Part shown: positions 8,868 to 21,778 of the stretch, piece by piece
Position numbering within the stretch: the first letter of the stretch is position 1
Layout of the letters: every line of letters starts with the position of its first letter
Assembly (NCBI RefSeq): GCF_028583425.1
Contig: NC_072790.1
Coordinates: forward strand, 10,460,552-10,524,551
DNA length: 64,000 bases
Reading direction: 5' to 3'
DNA from: Eublepharis macularius
Taxonomy: Eukaryota; Chordata; Lepidosauria; Squamata; Eublepharidae
Position numbers and translations under genes: made by a program
The notes under the pieces: generated by a model
Database searches by the model: none
What the model saw: only the letters and a program-made list of their open reading frames with translations
What the model was told of the DNA's origin: nothing

Positions 8868-9130
8868 CCATTATTTATTTATTTTTAAATTTGCTTTATA
8901 ACATTTATGTCCCACCTTTCTGTCCTCACAAGGGCCGCCAATATGGCCAGCAAATTAAAATACACATAATAAAATCACATTTTAAAGCGATTAAGATTAA
9001 CCCAAAAGAACAACTATGCATCATTAAAACAATTAAAACCAGAATTAAAAATACTTTCAAAGACATAAAAACAACAATTAAAACGTTGGGCAGGAAAGAG
9101 GAATCAATGAAGGAATGCCAAACATTATTC
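8868..9130 (-). repeat. Antisense SINE/LINE 3' end with A-rich body
   Basis: Begins 'tttatttatttttaaat', then 'tttatgtcccacctttctgt', which is the reverse complement of the 3' end of common squamate SINE/LINE families. An AAAT-rich region follows, whose open frames are low-complexity. Confidence 0.5.
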
Positions 9131-9711
9131 TTCTCTGCGATTAAACCTTAAACTTTGGCAATCCAAAGCATTTAAAATGTTCTTTTGCAGCACGATGTGC
9201 ACAGGTGCAAGTACTAAAATATCTTCTGGTGATGTTTTTGTTACAAAGCTGATAGGAAACAAAGGAAAAAGACTTAAAATAGGGATGTAACGCATTAAAC
9301 GTTTAAGCAATTAAAAGATGAAGATTCATGTACTGTATATATATATATATTGCTATTTAAATTTTTTTCAAAGCCTGTCCTTACCGTTTATTATTTGTGC
9401 ACACGAGTGACTTTAGAGAATGTTGATGTGTTAACTTTTCTGATAAAAAGTCAGTAGCAGAGCTGTTAATTCATAACAATATATGTGTTGCCTAGATACG
9501 TTGTGGGCTCATGATAAAATCTTTTGATAGTTTAAACGGTTGCTTTATGAAACAAACTTCCCATCCCTGACTTGGAGACAGGGGGAGAGGCCTTTTGGAT
9601 TTTCCATAGTTGGCCATTACAGAAGGTACAGCTACATTCTGTTACGGACAACTAAACAAAACATTGCTCAGAGCCAAACTCTCTAGTGGGCTTCCGAAGG
9701 CCCGGGAGGCA

Positions 9712-9865
9712 AATTGCACCTGCGGTACTTTCCCATTTGCAGAGGAGGAGGAGAGTGCGCTCAAGTCATAACTGACTTACGGTGTCCCCTGGTAGGGTTT
9801 TCGTGGCAAGGGACTAACAGAGATGGTTTGCCATTGCCTGTCTCTGCCCATTTGCAGATGTGGAA
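9712..9865 (+). repeat. SINE-like repeat with BovB-related block
   Basis: Contains 'caagtcataactgacttacg', 'gtgtcccctggtagggtttt' and 'ggtttgccattgcctgtctc', the central and 3' blocks of SINEs whose tail resembles BovB. No promoter could be identified. Confidence 0.5.
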
Positions 9866-10782
9866 AAGAAAAGAATTACAGAACCAGCTGCTCAGGCAAG
9901 CCCTGTGCATGCAGACCTCTGGACTGCAGCCCAGAACTTCAGAAAATGGTAATGGGAGTATAATGAGTTGAGCTTAGATTAAATTGGATAAGGCCTGTAG
10001 CATCAGTAGTGCGATCAACTGGGAACTGATGTGGGCATCAGCAGGGCTTGGTGCACGCATGAAATAGCCCTGCAGTCCCATCCTGCACATACAATTTCAG
10101 GAGATGAAAGGGAAAAAAATTAATTGCATGAATAGATTATATTGCAGTCTGGCTGGACCTCTGGGCCCTGCAAAGTGTACTCGTTCTTCCCCCCTGCATG
10201 GGTCCTGGTTACATCAAGATGCGCCGTTTTATAGAAAGCAAAAGGTTTTAGCGGATGGCAATGCAGCGCCAAAATATATGGAAGAAAATCCTCACTATCT
10301 CTGAGTAGATTGTGTGGGTTGACATTGGCCTGACCCTACACTCTCTGCTTTGTACAACAAACATACATCTCCTGGCCGGGGAGGGGGAGGGGAACAAAAT
10401 AATGTAATTTTAATCAACTCAGACATCAACAATGGGGGTGAAATTGCAATTTAAAAATTGTTAAATAGTTATGCAGAGGTATGTTGATAGTTCGATAGAT
10501 GTTTGTCAACATTGAACAATTTTATGCTATAGAGATGTGCATGCAAATAATGTGCGTGGGTGTTGATTGGGAGGCAAAGAACCCTAAGATTAGCCTAGTA
10601 GCCACATGGCCACCTTATTCACATGGGTATTTCTGCCACATGAGATTAGATTGTGCAGCGGCTCCCACATTGCTGCCTGTGCATACAAAGTAGGTTCAGT
10701 ACCAGTCATATAACTTAGTAGACTTCTTGCACAAAGCAGCTGAGCTTTAGCACATTTCAGGAAAAAATATGGAATCCGAAAC

Positions 10783-11317
10783 GAGGGTTGCCAGGTCCCC
10801 CCAACCCCTGGGCACACTCCCGGCCTACGTGATGACATCACTTCTGGGAAGTGACATCATCGCGCAGGCCATATGCTGTCCTGGAAGTGCTCCCACACTC
10901 TGTAAGGGGGCCAATTCGGGCCTGATTTGGCCTGGATAGGGCTGCTGCAGAGCACCGGAGTGCTGTTGCAGTCTGGAGCAGCCGAATTCATGGCACTGTG
11001 GAACGTGGGAGCTCTGCTGCAGTCTGCAACGGCCCTGATTCGGGTCTGATCTGGGCCATTTTGGCCCCAATTTGGGCCATTTTGGCCCAGATTTGGCTGC
11101 TGTGGAGCACGAGAGCGCTGCTGTGCTCTGCAGAGGCCCGATTTGGGCCCAATCTGGGCAGTTGCAGTGCGCAGGAGCGTGCTGCGCCTCCTGGGAGTGC
11201 ACCCAGGAGGCGTGTTTCCCCGTCTTTTCCCCCTGCTAGCCAGGTAAGTGGGGGTGGGGGGTGGAGAGTGGGAGCAGGGATCCCCTACCCCCAGCAGGGG
11301 ACTGACTGGCAACCCTA
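10783..11317. mobile_element. hAT-like non-autonomous element (MITE) with 8-bp target duplication
   Basis: The termini are inverted: gagggttgccag at the left, ctggcaacccta at the right (11 matching bases, first base mismatched). Identical 8-bp duplications tccgaaac lie at 10775-10782 and 11318-11325. An 8-bp duplication is the hAT signature. The 535-bp interior is non-coding and contains many short direct and inverted 'tttgggcc/ggcccaaa' motifs. No transposase is present, so it depended on an enzyme supplied elsewhere. Confidence 0.8.
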
Positions 11318-11465
11318 TCCGAAACCGAGTTACGCTTTTCTAAATCCATTGAAGTCAGGACTGTAACTCTGCCTAGGATTGCAATGTAATTCTGTGAACT
11401 TTGGGGAAAGAATTCTGACAACCAGCCTTGATTCCCGCCCCCCTCAAATTTACTTTTGTTATTAG

Positions 11466-11533
11466 GTGCAGGGTATCATTCTGAATCCAAAGCCAAAGAA
11501 TATAAGCATGTGTGCAAACGAGCTTGTCGCAAG
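11466..11533 (+). CDS. TASP1: Taspase 1, coding exon 2
   Basis: Encodes residues 49-71, beginning with the glycine split by the intron: G-A-G-Y-H-S-E-S-K-A-K-E-Y-K and ending A-C-R-K. Acceptor ttattag, donor gtaaga. This follows the first beta strand of the N-terminal nucleophile fold. Phase 1 to phase 0. Confidence 0.93.
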
Positions 11534-13729
11534 GTAAGAATTTGCCAGTTTTGGGGTGCTTTTTATTTTTTAGAAAAGGTGATTTTCCAGTTAACAGTAA
11601 ATGTGATGTGTTTAGTCTTTTGGGGACATGTGGATGTTGCAGTATTAGGTAGCAAAGTACAAACACTAAAATACTAGTTGGTAAATGTAAGAATGGCAAA
11701 GTTCTGTTGCTTTGTGTGTGCAAGTATCCTCTGTTAATGCAAAAACATGTACACTGTTCTCAGCATGATGGCACGTTGGAACGCTTGTAAATGTGGGTTC
11801 ATTGTATTTCTTTACTGAAAATTAGATTTACTGCAGAAGGCCTCAGAAATTTGTCATCTTGATGGTGGAAAAAATGACGGAGGTGTGTAGTGTTTCAGCA
11901 ATGTTGAAGCTCTAGGCTGAGGTTTAATGCAATAACCCCCCAGACTGCATGGCTGATGGGTGCCACGATGCCCGACAGCGTTTCCAGGTGTCCGTGTCCT
12001 TCTTTTCCAAAGCAGTGAGCCAGTCCTGGCTTTCCTTCATCTTTCTGGAGCAGGGACTGCTTTAGAAGAGCCCGGGGGGCATCGCTTGTTTACCTGCTTG
12101 GTGAGTCTTTTCAGAAGCAGCAGCCTCCGTCATAAGAGGACGCTTGGCTTGGAGTTTCCTGACTGGCCGTAGCTCCTGCAACGACCACTTTGTGGCTAGC
12201 AGCGTCCCCCTTGGCATCCCTTTGGTGGTGGTGCTGTGGCTACTCGTTTTCAAAATGCCCAAAGTGCCCACAGTTTGGGCAAGGTTGGGAATTCCCGGTT
12301 TAATGTCTGTTGGGCATCAAATACCTCTTTCAACAGCCGGTAATGTCTAGATTTTTCTGTTATTTAAAAATTTCTCAGTTTTGCTAGATGGCTTAATTAC
12401 GCTTTCATTTTCACATGGTCTGTTTTGCAATAGCCATTTTTCTTCCTTTTTTCCCTACTAATCCTTTGATGCAATCCATATCCTTGGCACTGTTGCACTA
12501 AACTGCTTCTCTCTTAGATTATGTTTCAACTTCAGTTTTATAGCCTATTTATAATTAGGGTGGCCAGCAATATCACCTGGTAAATAGCCTCCCATTAAGC
12601 CTCTGTAAAGGGGACATCTTCTCCCCTCCAGATTGTTAGCAACCCAATTATTAATCCATAATTTGTAATATGTTTTAGAGTTAGTAGGTCTTCAAAACCC
12701 AGTAGTATCTTCCAGGCGTATCTGTTTGGGACCTGGTTAGACATGGCTGCAAATTGTCTGGATTTAAAAAGGGTTTTTTTCGTGCTTCTGGCAGAGTTTT
12801 CCTGAGCCCTTAGAAGAGACAATGGGGAAAGCAGCCATTGAGAGCGATCCCTTGCATGTTTTCTACATTTCTGTCTACCACAGGGAGGTGGTGCCTAGGA
12901 AGCCCCTCCCATCATTCTGAAGGTCATGACAGGAGATAATAACATTAATAACATTCGATTTACCTACCGCCCTTCAGGACAACTTCATGCCCACTCAGAG
13001 CGGTTTACAAAGATGAGGCGAGTCAGGAGGGGAGGCTCTTCGTGGGCCACAGCGGGCACTTCAGCACTCGAGCAGCTCAGATGCTGATGCTTCCCCTGGC
13101 TAGGAGCTTCCCCCCCATACTCTCCTGTTCGTCTTAGCACCTGGCCTTAAAATTTCAATTGGTCACCCCTCTACAAAGTTGGAAGGCACAAATGTCTGAA
13201 TCGAAGGCGGGTCACATGCAAGCGCTTCTGCTGTTGGCCCCGGATGTAAACTTGGCGAGACGTTTGTTTTAGGAACAGAAATATATTCTCTTTAACTCTC
13301 ATAGTTTGTCAATGAACCGCATTTGCTTCTTATTTCTTCTACTGAAAGGAAAAACTTAAAACCATTTCTGTGTATGTTTACACACACACGTTTCTTTTTA
13401 TAAAGGGGAGCCAAAGTGATCTTTGTGTTGCTTAAATTAGTGAGACGCGTCTGCAAAAAGTCCTTAGCTGAAATGCTTCCGCGAATTTAAGAACTGTGAA
13501 ACCACTCAGCGTTTCCTTTCTGATAATAATATTGTTCTAAGTGAGGTCCCAAACACTTCCTGGCAGTGCCATTGTATGGCATCCCGCCCCCCTTTCCAAG
13601 TGACTGACGTGTAAACACAGTTCTCTTAAGTTCATTGAATTTAATAAGACAGAACGCACACTCTGTTTAGGACGCTGAATGGGCTTTTGTCTTGGAGAGG
13701 ATTAATCATGTGAAAATTCTGTCTTCTAG
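11534..13729 (+). other. TASP1 intron 3
   Basis: Phase-0 intron. Apart from an antisense Sauria-type SINE tail at 12938-13016 and old repeat wording at the start, the 2.2 kb looks unique. No exon-like conserved frame was seen. Confidence 0.75.
12938..13016 (-). repeat. Sauria-type SINE 3' fragment, antisense
   Basis: Reverse complement of the 3' part of 6899-7147: ATT-type tail, 'taccgcccttcaggacaact' and 'cactcagagcggtttacaaa'. 5'-truncated. Confidence 0.75.
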
Positions 13730-13798
13730 GCAATTGAAAAACTACAGGCTGGTGCCCTTGTAACAGATGCAGTGACTGCCGCTCTGGTTGAACTCGAG
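13730..13798 (+). CDS. TASP1: Taspase 1, coding exon 3
   Basis: 69 bases, 23 codons (residues 72-94): A-I-E-K-L-Q-A-G-A-L-V-T-D-A-V through L-V-E-L-E. Acceptor cttctag, donor gtactt. This helix pair is characteristic of the asparaginase-2 fold. Phase 0 on both sides, so skipping would keep the frame. Confidence 0.93.
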
Positions 13799-15920
13799 GT
13801 ACTTCAGTTTATTCAGAAATTCACTCTTTGGGTTTCAATTTCTTAGCCACAGTTTGGTAGTGGGGGGGGGTGGGGCGGGTTGGTGGTTTTTTTGTTGTTG
13901 CTGTCCTGGATTAGATGGAGCAATTGGACAACCCCTCTTAGAAATCTTTCATGCGTAAAAAGGCATCCAACAATTTAACAAACTCTAGAAATGTTCATTT
14001 CCGGTCACCTTGTGACTGTTTCTTAACAGTGCAGGTACGTTCTTTTGCAGCAATGGAAGGTGGTTCTGTGGTCATTTCCACACTATGTTCCCTTTTCAGC
14101 ATTTTCTTTCCTCTTTTGCAGCTGGGTTTTGTGTCTCTGATGGCTTTTTAAAAAATCTTAATCGGGGACTCCTGTAGTAATCCCGGCTGAGCATGTTGTC
14201 TAGAAAGTCATTCTTTCATTTTCCTTTGGTGTAAGCAAAACATTGTGTTGTCCTCCTAGGTAAGACTCAAAACAGCTCATTCCGCTCCTTTTCCTCATCC
14301 TCTTGTGATTAAAAAGGCAAGTTTAAAAATCCCAGCAGAACAAATCAGAAATGTCAAGGGATATTGGGGAGGATCTAGAATCATTCCATGGACCAGCATC
14401 TTCAAAGTGAAAAATCTCTCTGTCGGTTTGGTGAAAGAGAAGAGTAAATGACAGAGCAGAGCCATCCTAAGCAGGTCTGAGGTCTGTCCAGTGAGGCTGA
14501 CTCCCAGGAGAATGTTCTTAGGATTTCACAGCTAGCCACTAATGTAATGGCATCTGATGTCAAAGAGAGCAGTCCTAAAGAAGTCTCCTTGTAATCCTAC
14601 TCGGGTCTGTTCAGTAGGTCTCAGGTTCAGTAGGGAAATACTCTTTGGATTGCACTGTTAATCACTTAGCTACAGGAGGTGTAAGGGCTTCCCTGACTTC
14701 TTATATAATAATTTTATTGATTTGCAAGATGCTTACCGAGGAATGGGAATGCATCTCCATATACAACTATATAGATGGGACAGGTTGTACCTGACTGTCT
14801 ATCATGTAGGGATGGATCTGAGGGTTTGGGAAAAGACCTAGTAATCTAATATTAGGAACTGGAAAAAAACACAGGAACAGAAGTGGTGCCTTCTTGGAAC
14901 AGACCAGTGGGCCATCTGTTCCAGCACTGTGTGTCATGCAGCGGCCAACTGGTGGCCCTGAAGGGCCAAGGAAATGGAATAGACTAGAGGCCAAGACCTT
15001 CCCCTGGTATTGCCTCATAGTACTGATGAAACTGCCTTGAAACTGTGTGGGGATGAAATATATGAATATTTTTATACTGTGATGTTATAGAACAAATCAC
15101 AAAACTTACAGAGATATTATAGTGCAAATTACAAAAATGACTTCCGGAAGAACTTTCTCTTAAGTGGCTAACTCTGAAATCCTACACAGAGTTGCCTCAT
15201 TCTAAGCCCATTTCATTTCCGTAGGCTTGGACAGGGAGGAACTGTGCATAGGATTGCACTGTTTGGACTGCACAGAAAAATAATTTAAAATACCTTCTGC
15301 TTCAGTTTGGTGGATAGGACAGAACAATCTTTTCTCCTCTCATCTGCTCTGCATACCCCCCTCTCCCGCCTTTCTATTCTGTTGAGTTTATACTTTGCTG
15401 ATTACACAATTCCAGCTAGACCAAGAGGGCATCACTTCAAAGACTTGTCGAAGAGCAGGGTTTCTATTGATCTTTTATGAGTGAACTGACAGTTTGCTTG
15501 TGATATGTTGGCTAGTCTTCCTTCATCTTTTGGGTGGAAAGAACACGCACTTCTTCTGCCAGACTGGGTGGACTTCACAAAAAGGCGGCCGGCTACTGTG
15601 TCTCTGAAGCACCGGGAGTAGTTGTATATGCAGGAAAACATTTTGATGCACTTAGAGGCTGTATTCTGTACTATTAACACTGTTGGTACTAGGAAAGCAG
15701 GTGTTGGCCAGATGGGAGCACAATTTAAATAAGTTTCCCTTTACCACTGTCATTTGATAGATGCTGGTAAATGCTGCTTTAAGAAAGCTTGAACCCAACC
15801 AAGGCAGCTCCAATGGAAAAAAAAATAATCTGGCAAACGTGTGAGAATCCCTCCCCATCTAGAATGCCAGAAATCTGAATGAAGTGTGACTCAGTGTGAA
15901 GATAGACCAAGATGAGGAGC

Positions 15921-16108
15921 CGTGTTCGTCTCGCTGTAGCAGTAGAAAAGAGCAAGAGTCCAGTAGCACTTATAAGACTAACAAAATTTGTGGTAGGGTA
16001 TGGGCTTTCGATAGCTGAAGAAGTGGCCTGTGACTCACGATAGCTCCATACCCCACCACAAATTTTGTTAAGTCTTCTAGGTGCTACTGGTCTCTTGTTC
16101 TTTTCAGT
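15921..16108. repeat. Fold-back (palindromic) repeat
   Basis: Left arm runs 'gagtccagtagcac', 'agactaacaaaatttgtggt', 'gtatgggctttcga'. The right arm is its reverse complement, ending 'aggtgctactggtctcttg'. Same family as 33398-33605, 34945-35646, 37443-37675 and 38781-38925. Arms are diverged. Confidence 0.75.
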
Positions 16109-16882
16109 GTGAAGACTTAGATCGTGCGTACCCTAAAGTCTGGTCCTTTCCAGAGAAAGTTCCTGTGGAAGAGCGCCCTACCCTGTCTTCTGCATGGGGA
16201 GCACGGACTCTTACGATGCTCGTGGTCACAAGGGCCAATGAAATGCGCTTCCCTCCTTCAGTGCTTTTAAGGAGGAGAGAAAAAGTCTCCTGACATCTTG
16301 TTCAAAGCCCTCCAGTCCTGCGTCCAGTGGTAGCGTGGAGATGGCTGTTCTCTTGATATTACGCTTGTCAGCACCTCTCGATGTGAAACTTGTGACAGGG
16401 CCTCATTGGCCCCAAGTAGAATGTAAACTCACCCCGTCCGATGGGTTCATAGGGTCTTCAGATAAGCTTCTCTGGGGTTGGCACCAGTGGAAGGTATAAG
16501 GCGTTTGCAAATACCTTATGAAAGAATATTCAAGAATACTGAAGAAAAGCGATAGGCAGAGAAGCTCGAATCCTGACTGTGAACCCGTAGGACATCTTTA
16601 ACCCCTCAGCCTTTCTTTCTAAAAGTGGCTGGTCACTATCACTTACAAAATACTGTCTTACTAGTGGAGGTTTGTTACTGACGTGTTGAATGTGGAGAAC
16701 AACTGAGAAGTCAGGGAGAGAGGTGGCTGCACATGTATTGTTTAAAGTAGCACGTGTCGCATTTTCAGTTTAAAGTTACCTTTTTTAAAAGTCCCAAAAC
16801 AATAGTCATAACTCATAAAAATGAAAAGAAAGCCTCAAACTGTTTGCTCCTTTCTCCTCTTCTAGAAGTGTCACTAGTCTCA

Positions 16883-16990
16883 GAATTCAAGTCCAGGATT
16901 ATCTTAAAGCCCAACAAAATTTTCCAGAGTGTAAGCTTTCGTAAGTCAAAGCTCACTATGTCAGATTCCTGACCTCATCGGGATGCATCA
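16883..16990. repeat. Partial fold-back repeat
   Basis: One arm only: 'caagtccaggattatcttaa', 'gtgtaagctttcgtaagtca', 'agctcactatgtcaga'. The partner arm is missing. Confidence 0.5.
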
Positions 16991-19900
16991 GAAACAGTTC
17001 CTTATAACATATGCATTTATTTGCTCTGGTGTCTTCTTTGTGATTTTCAGTAAAGCTCAGCAGAGTATCTCATTTTTCCAGGACTCTTCTCTTGTGTCTG
17101 TCCTGGACTGTGCGTTCCATGTCTCTTAGATGTTGCCTAGCTCTGTGCGATAAAACAACAGTAACTTCCAAACACAGCCCAAACTCTTAAAGCACCAGAT
17201 GATTCTATTTGGTTGAATGTAGAGGGCCTACCTCTCCATTTGCCAAAAGCGAAGACATTCTGCTCTGGTTTCCAAAAGGCTGAAAGCTCATTCAATAGAA
17301 ACAGCCAACCAGCAGAGTCCAGTGTCTGCTGGGGGGGGGGGGTGAAGAGCCAAGAGGGAAAGGCTGATTCCTCTGCACCTGGTCAGGACCAAACAGCGGA
17401 GAACCAAGCACCCAATTCTACTACACTGAGTCTTTTGAGTTGCCAAGGTGGCCTTGGTTCTAGAACCATGGGAAAGAACAGTCGCAGTCAAGGACTTCAG
17501 CAAAAAACAAAGGGGAAAAAATCCTTGCCCTTTACAAGAGTGAACAGCGCACCTTGTTGCACTAACTCCAGTCTCTTGATTTGATCGGTGAACTTTGGAG
17601 GTTTATCAGTCCATTGCAAGGTATGCAGTGGGGGTGTGATCCAGATTCTTGAGCTGTTTCGGCCTTTGCACACGAGCTGAAGCTCTTTGAGAGTCTGTGA
17701 GTTAAATGGCAAGCCATCACTTGGGTTCTGCAAAGAAGAGGCAGACTTGGTGCAATTCCGCAGTTTATTCCGTATGGAACAAGCAGAAGCATTCATGTAT
17801 TTTGTCTCCTGCTCCCTTCTCACAGAGTGTTGTAGGTTCTTATAGTGGTTCAAATAATTATGCCTTGAACCTGAACTCCAAGTATCTGAGCTCGGGTTAA
17901 GAGAGCAACCATGTTGTTACCTGAATTGGTCTCCTTGCAAGTAATAGAATTGTGGAGGGGAATTAGTGGCAAGGACGACGGCTATGCGAAAGAGGTAACG
18001 ATGGGATCTTTTCACCAATTTTTATGGAGTCCCTTCCCCAGGATAGCAGATGAGGCTGGTGCTTTCAAATTCAAAGATCAATATTTTGTTAAAGAGGGAA
18101 AGCACATGCACACACAGGAGTAGTAATAAAAATGGTTATACACACACAGAGTCCTAGGAAGCTAGCCAGAAGTTGGAACAGAATGTGGAAGGGGAAGTAT
18201 ATCTACCTATCCTGAAGAGTAGTCCAATCTACGGAGAGAGTAGCTTCAAACGTCTGGCATTCTCGGCCAGGAGAACAAGAGGCTTAGAATAACCTCAAGG
18301 AAGCAACACTTCGGATCCAATAAGTGTGCACAGTTTGAATGGGGCAAGGGTCCCTATTCTTAAAGGGCAAAACATGCCCTGAGGCGGGAGAGCCCTCCCT
18401 ACCATTGGAACAAAGACTCCAATGGTCAGTTCCTGGGGATAACAAAGGTTTGATTACCTTGATTACTTCCTACCGGCGTGTGTGAAAGGAAATGCAGTCT
18501 CTCCTGGAACTGCACAAAAGGGGCAGTTTGTTAATGGGTTCCACTGGAGCTGAGTTGATGAATTTAGGTGAGGAATGTACCTTTCCCAGGAATGAATTAT
18601 AAAGACTTATGGATACTAATTGATTTATCCTCAATCATGGGCTGGGGATCTCATCATGGAAGGAGGGAAAAGAATGTGCTAAGTGGGATGACACTGCGAG
18701 ACCTTTCTTGCTCTGGATTCCATTCGGAACTGAGAGGAGTGTAAACTAATCACCGCTGGTCACTCTGCGTTTACATTTGGGATTCCATTCATGCCTGGAT
18801 CTCCCGGGCGGGACTCAGCAACTGCTAGCTGGAATTCCTCTGTTTGCAAACTAAACTGCATTTAATCCAGGGGCCTTGTGATTTTTATATCACAGGTAGC
18901 TATATTAAATAGCTATTAAACATGGCAGAGACCAGGCAAACTGCTTACAATGGGGCTAGAAATACATTAGACAGTCTTATCTAATTTCTTGCTGTAAGTA
19001 ACCGCTTCAGAGTGCTTGGCAATAAATAAATGTGACTTGGAAGAGTCTCTCAGCTGTTAAAGTGACGGTACTTCAGGAGCGAGTCTGTGCTTTCTGTCTG
19101 TAGATTATAACTCATTTGTAGTATGGGGAATTTGGAAATTGGGGTTGAATGAAAATGAAGTGGCTTGTACTGGCAGCCCCTTCTTGCTTTGTCTGGCAGT
19201 AAAGTTGGCAGCTAGCTAACACTCTGACTGCGTGATCATGTAGGTGAAATAATAGGGATTCCTTATTTAAAATATGTCTTCTACTGAAAAGAAGAAGCAG
19301 ACAAAAACGAAGTATATCCCACAAGTTCCAGAATTCTGTTTTGGGTAGTTCTGTTTTGATCGCTTACTCCGTAGAGATAGAGATGTACAGCCCTAATGAT
19401 TTAGCAAGCAGCCCCGTTTGTGGTGGGAGCAAACTAATGTCGGGCCAACTGTATCCGTGATTGCTAAAAGGTTACTTAGCACGTATTGGAAATAATCATT
19501 TTGGCTTTCAGTTGCACTGGAATGTGAGAATTCAGGAACATATTTAGATGTTCCATTTGTGAGCACAGCTAGAAATCATTGTGTGTTTGTGAAACAGCCA
19601 CTGGTTTCCCAAAGGCACCTCCAAAGTAAAATATTCTGGAAATTAAAAAGGCATAGGATGGGGAAAATTATGTCAACCATATAGATTAAAATTATGAACA
19701 GCATTCTAGATTGTTTTCCCACTCTAGGTGTAATACACATTGCACTAGAGTTATGCGGGGGGCGGGGGGGAGGAGTTTCTGGGTAGTTTACCAGGATAAT
19801 TTGTGGTTGTGCTTTTCTTACAAACATAGAGTCAAAGCTCCCTTGTTCAGATACCTGGACTCTCAGCTGTCAAAGATTGTGTTTTTTTATAATGCTGGGA

Positions 19901-20339
19901 AAACAAGAGAATTTCTTCTTTGTGATTCATACATATGATGCTGCAAACTTGGATATTTAAATTGTAGGGCTGGCTAATTCATACTTAATCTGCAGAGGTG
20001 GTGGTGGGGCACTAAGGATGGTTTTGGAGATCCTTACTAACCAGATGGTTTTATTGAAGAATTTCCTCTTTTTTTTAATTTCCCTCTCCCCACTGGAAAG
20101 GTGGCTTTATCAACCCCCACCCCCCACCCATGCACTAGCCAAACACCACCTGCAGCAATTTGAGATCCTTGCAAACATATGCAGAATTGGCTAACTTCCC
20201 TTACCTATTTGGATTATGTTTGATTGTCATATATTTCTCTCTCTAACCAGTTCGCCTTGGAGCCTGCCAGCTCTGGGCTGTTTTGTCCATTATGCAGCAA
20301 CTAGCAGCAGAACCCGTTGTCTGAAAAAATACAATGGAC

Positions 20340-20740
20340 TCTAACAGCAGGGCCTTGGGAGGGCTGTGCTGGAGTGGCCCTCCCAATGCCCCGCAGCAGC
20401 TGTGGAGGCGACGGAGAGCCTGTAGTGCCTCTTCCAGGGTACATTGGGAGGGGATGTACCGCAGTGGCTGTGGAGGTGGCGTAGAGCCTCACTTTCCTTG
20501 CGCAGCCTTCCCGCTGCCTCCACAGTGCACTGGGAGAGAAGCGTTGGGAGAGGATATGCCACAGCGGCCATGGAGGCAGCAGAGAGCCCTGCCCTCCCCC
20601 CCCCCCGCTGCAGTGGTGGCAGCCTTCCCACCACCTGTGCGGGGGCTGCGGAGCTATGCTGTGCCTTTCTGCTGGCTCCGCAGCCCTTCAGAGGCCTGCC
20701 GCAGATGGCACGGAAGCCCAGCACGGACCTCTGAAGGCCC
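20340..20740. repeat. GC-rich degenerate minisatellite
   Basis: The block tgtggaggcgacggagagcc at 20401 recurs as tgtggaggtggcgtagagcc at 20470 and catggaggcagcagagagcc at about 20569. Spacing is irregular (69 and 99 bp). Open frames on both strands are compositional. A short inverted pair, 'cacttttatcctgg' near 20771 and 'ccaggataaaaagtg' near 20821, flanks its right side. Confidence 0.5.
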
Positions 20741-21657
20741 CACAGTGCCCCGCTGGGTCATGCTGACAGCTCACTTTTATCCTGGCACAGGCTCACCCGC
20801 AGGCCCTTCAGTGCACCAGTACCAGGATAAAAAGTGAGTTGTCGCCAATACAGCTTGCATTTTATGTAGTAAGATGACCATGCGTGTGCTGTGTTTCCAC
20901 AGAGTAGACCATCCATGTTCTGCAAGCAAACGCGCTTATGCGCAGTATTTTCAGATATGTATGTAAAACTGTTTGTGGGTTACAAGATGAAGAGAACGAA
21001 GCATCCGGGAGTCCTGCCCTCCTGTGTACTGAACAGAAGACCAATTATTTAGTCATAGGGTGCTAATTTTTCTTCTTCTACTGTCTTTGTAGGCACATAC
21101 TTAGTGGGTATCTCTATTTCCCATGTTCATATACATCCCATTTAGCTGCCAAGCGTGTGTGGTGGTCAGCCTTAGAATTGTTTTTTTTCCTCACTGTCTC
21201 TGGCGTATTCTGATGTTCTCAGAATTATTTGACTCCCTGATTTTTCTCTGCAGTGCTGTAACCTTCAAGTGCTCCTCCAATTTTAATGTGCATTGTTCTT
21301 GGAGAAACTAACCAGATTGATTCTTGAGCTTTGTCCTCATCTTTCACAGTTCATTTGTTTCAGACAGAATCTCAAGAGACCTGCAGGACGGCAGTTCGTC
21401 CTGTCCTTTTCCATGACCGTCAGCATAGTTGCTGCTTCCCACCTCAATTGTTCTCTGTGCCTTTTCCCTTCAACCTCCCTCTTCTTCCCAGGTCTTCCTT
21501 TTTCCTGAAGGGAAGCTTAAGTTGCAAATGATGGACTGAGCAATGCATTTCCAAGAGCCAGTTTTGCCCAGACAGTCGTTGTTTGACTCCTGTCCTCTGC
21601 TGTTGTGATCATGGATGTTTGGTCTTTATACCCTTTTTCTTTAACCTTTCTTCGTAG

Positions 21658-21778
21658 GATTCGCCCTTTACAAACGCAGGAATGGGGTCTAATCTAAACC
21701 TTTTGGGTGAGATAGAATGTGATGCTAGTATTATGGATGGAAAATCACTAAATTTTGGAGCAGTTGGAGCGCTCAGTG
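21658..21778 (+). CDS. TASP1: Taspase 1, coding exon 4
   Basis: Residues 95-134 plus one base: [15 protein letters not shown], then [12 protein letters not shown] and F-G-A-V-G-A-L-S. The T-N-A-G-x-G-S and D-A-x-I-M-D-G blocks are strongly conserved in asparaginase-2 enzymes and shape the active-site pocket. Acceptor ttcgtag, donor gtatgt. Confidence 0.94.

Larger units (their letters stand above)
7454..11465 (+). other. TASP1 intron 2
   Basis: Phase-1 intron, gtaaga...ttattag. It contains a fragment of a palindromic DNA element, a tRNA-like SINE, an antisense SINE/LINE tail, a repeat related to BovB-tailed SINEs and a complete hAT-like miniature element. Stretches 9130-9700 and 9980-10780 show nothing I recognise apart from a (TA)n run at about 9337-9350. 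Confidence 0.8.
13799..21657 (+). other. TASP1 intron 4 (7.9 kb)
   Basis: Contains two fold-back repeat copies (15921-16108, and a partial one at 16883-16990), several old repeat scraps near 14465-14665 and 15170-15270 of the 'taggattgcactgt' type, and a GC-rich degenerate minisatellite (20340-20740). The stretch 17150-18960 may be an old LTR-type repeat but is unresolved. The rest, including 19000-20250 and 20850-21600, shows nothing I can name. Confidence 0.7.

Noticed and set aside
17150-18960. Possible LTR retroelement
   Set aside because: Some LTR-like wording is present on the minus strand ('ggaataaactgc', TATA-like and T-rich stretches), but I found no paired repeats, target duplication or coding remnants. 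Left unassigned.
20334-20837. 167-codon open frame in the 20.4-kb GC-rich block
   Set aside because: It runs through a degenerate minisatellite and is mirrored by open frames in other phases. No motif or splice context supports it.
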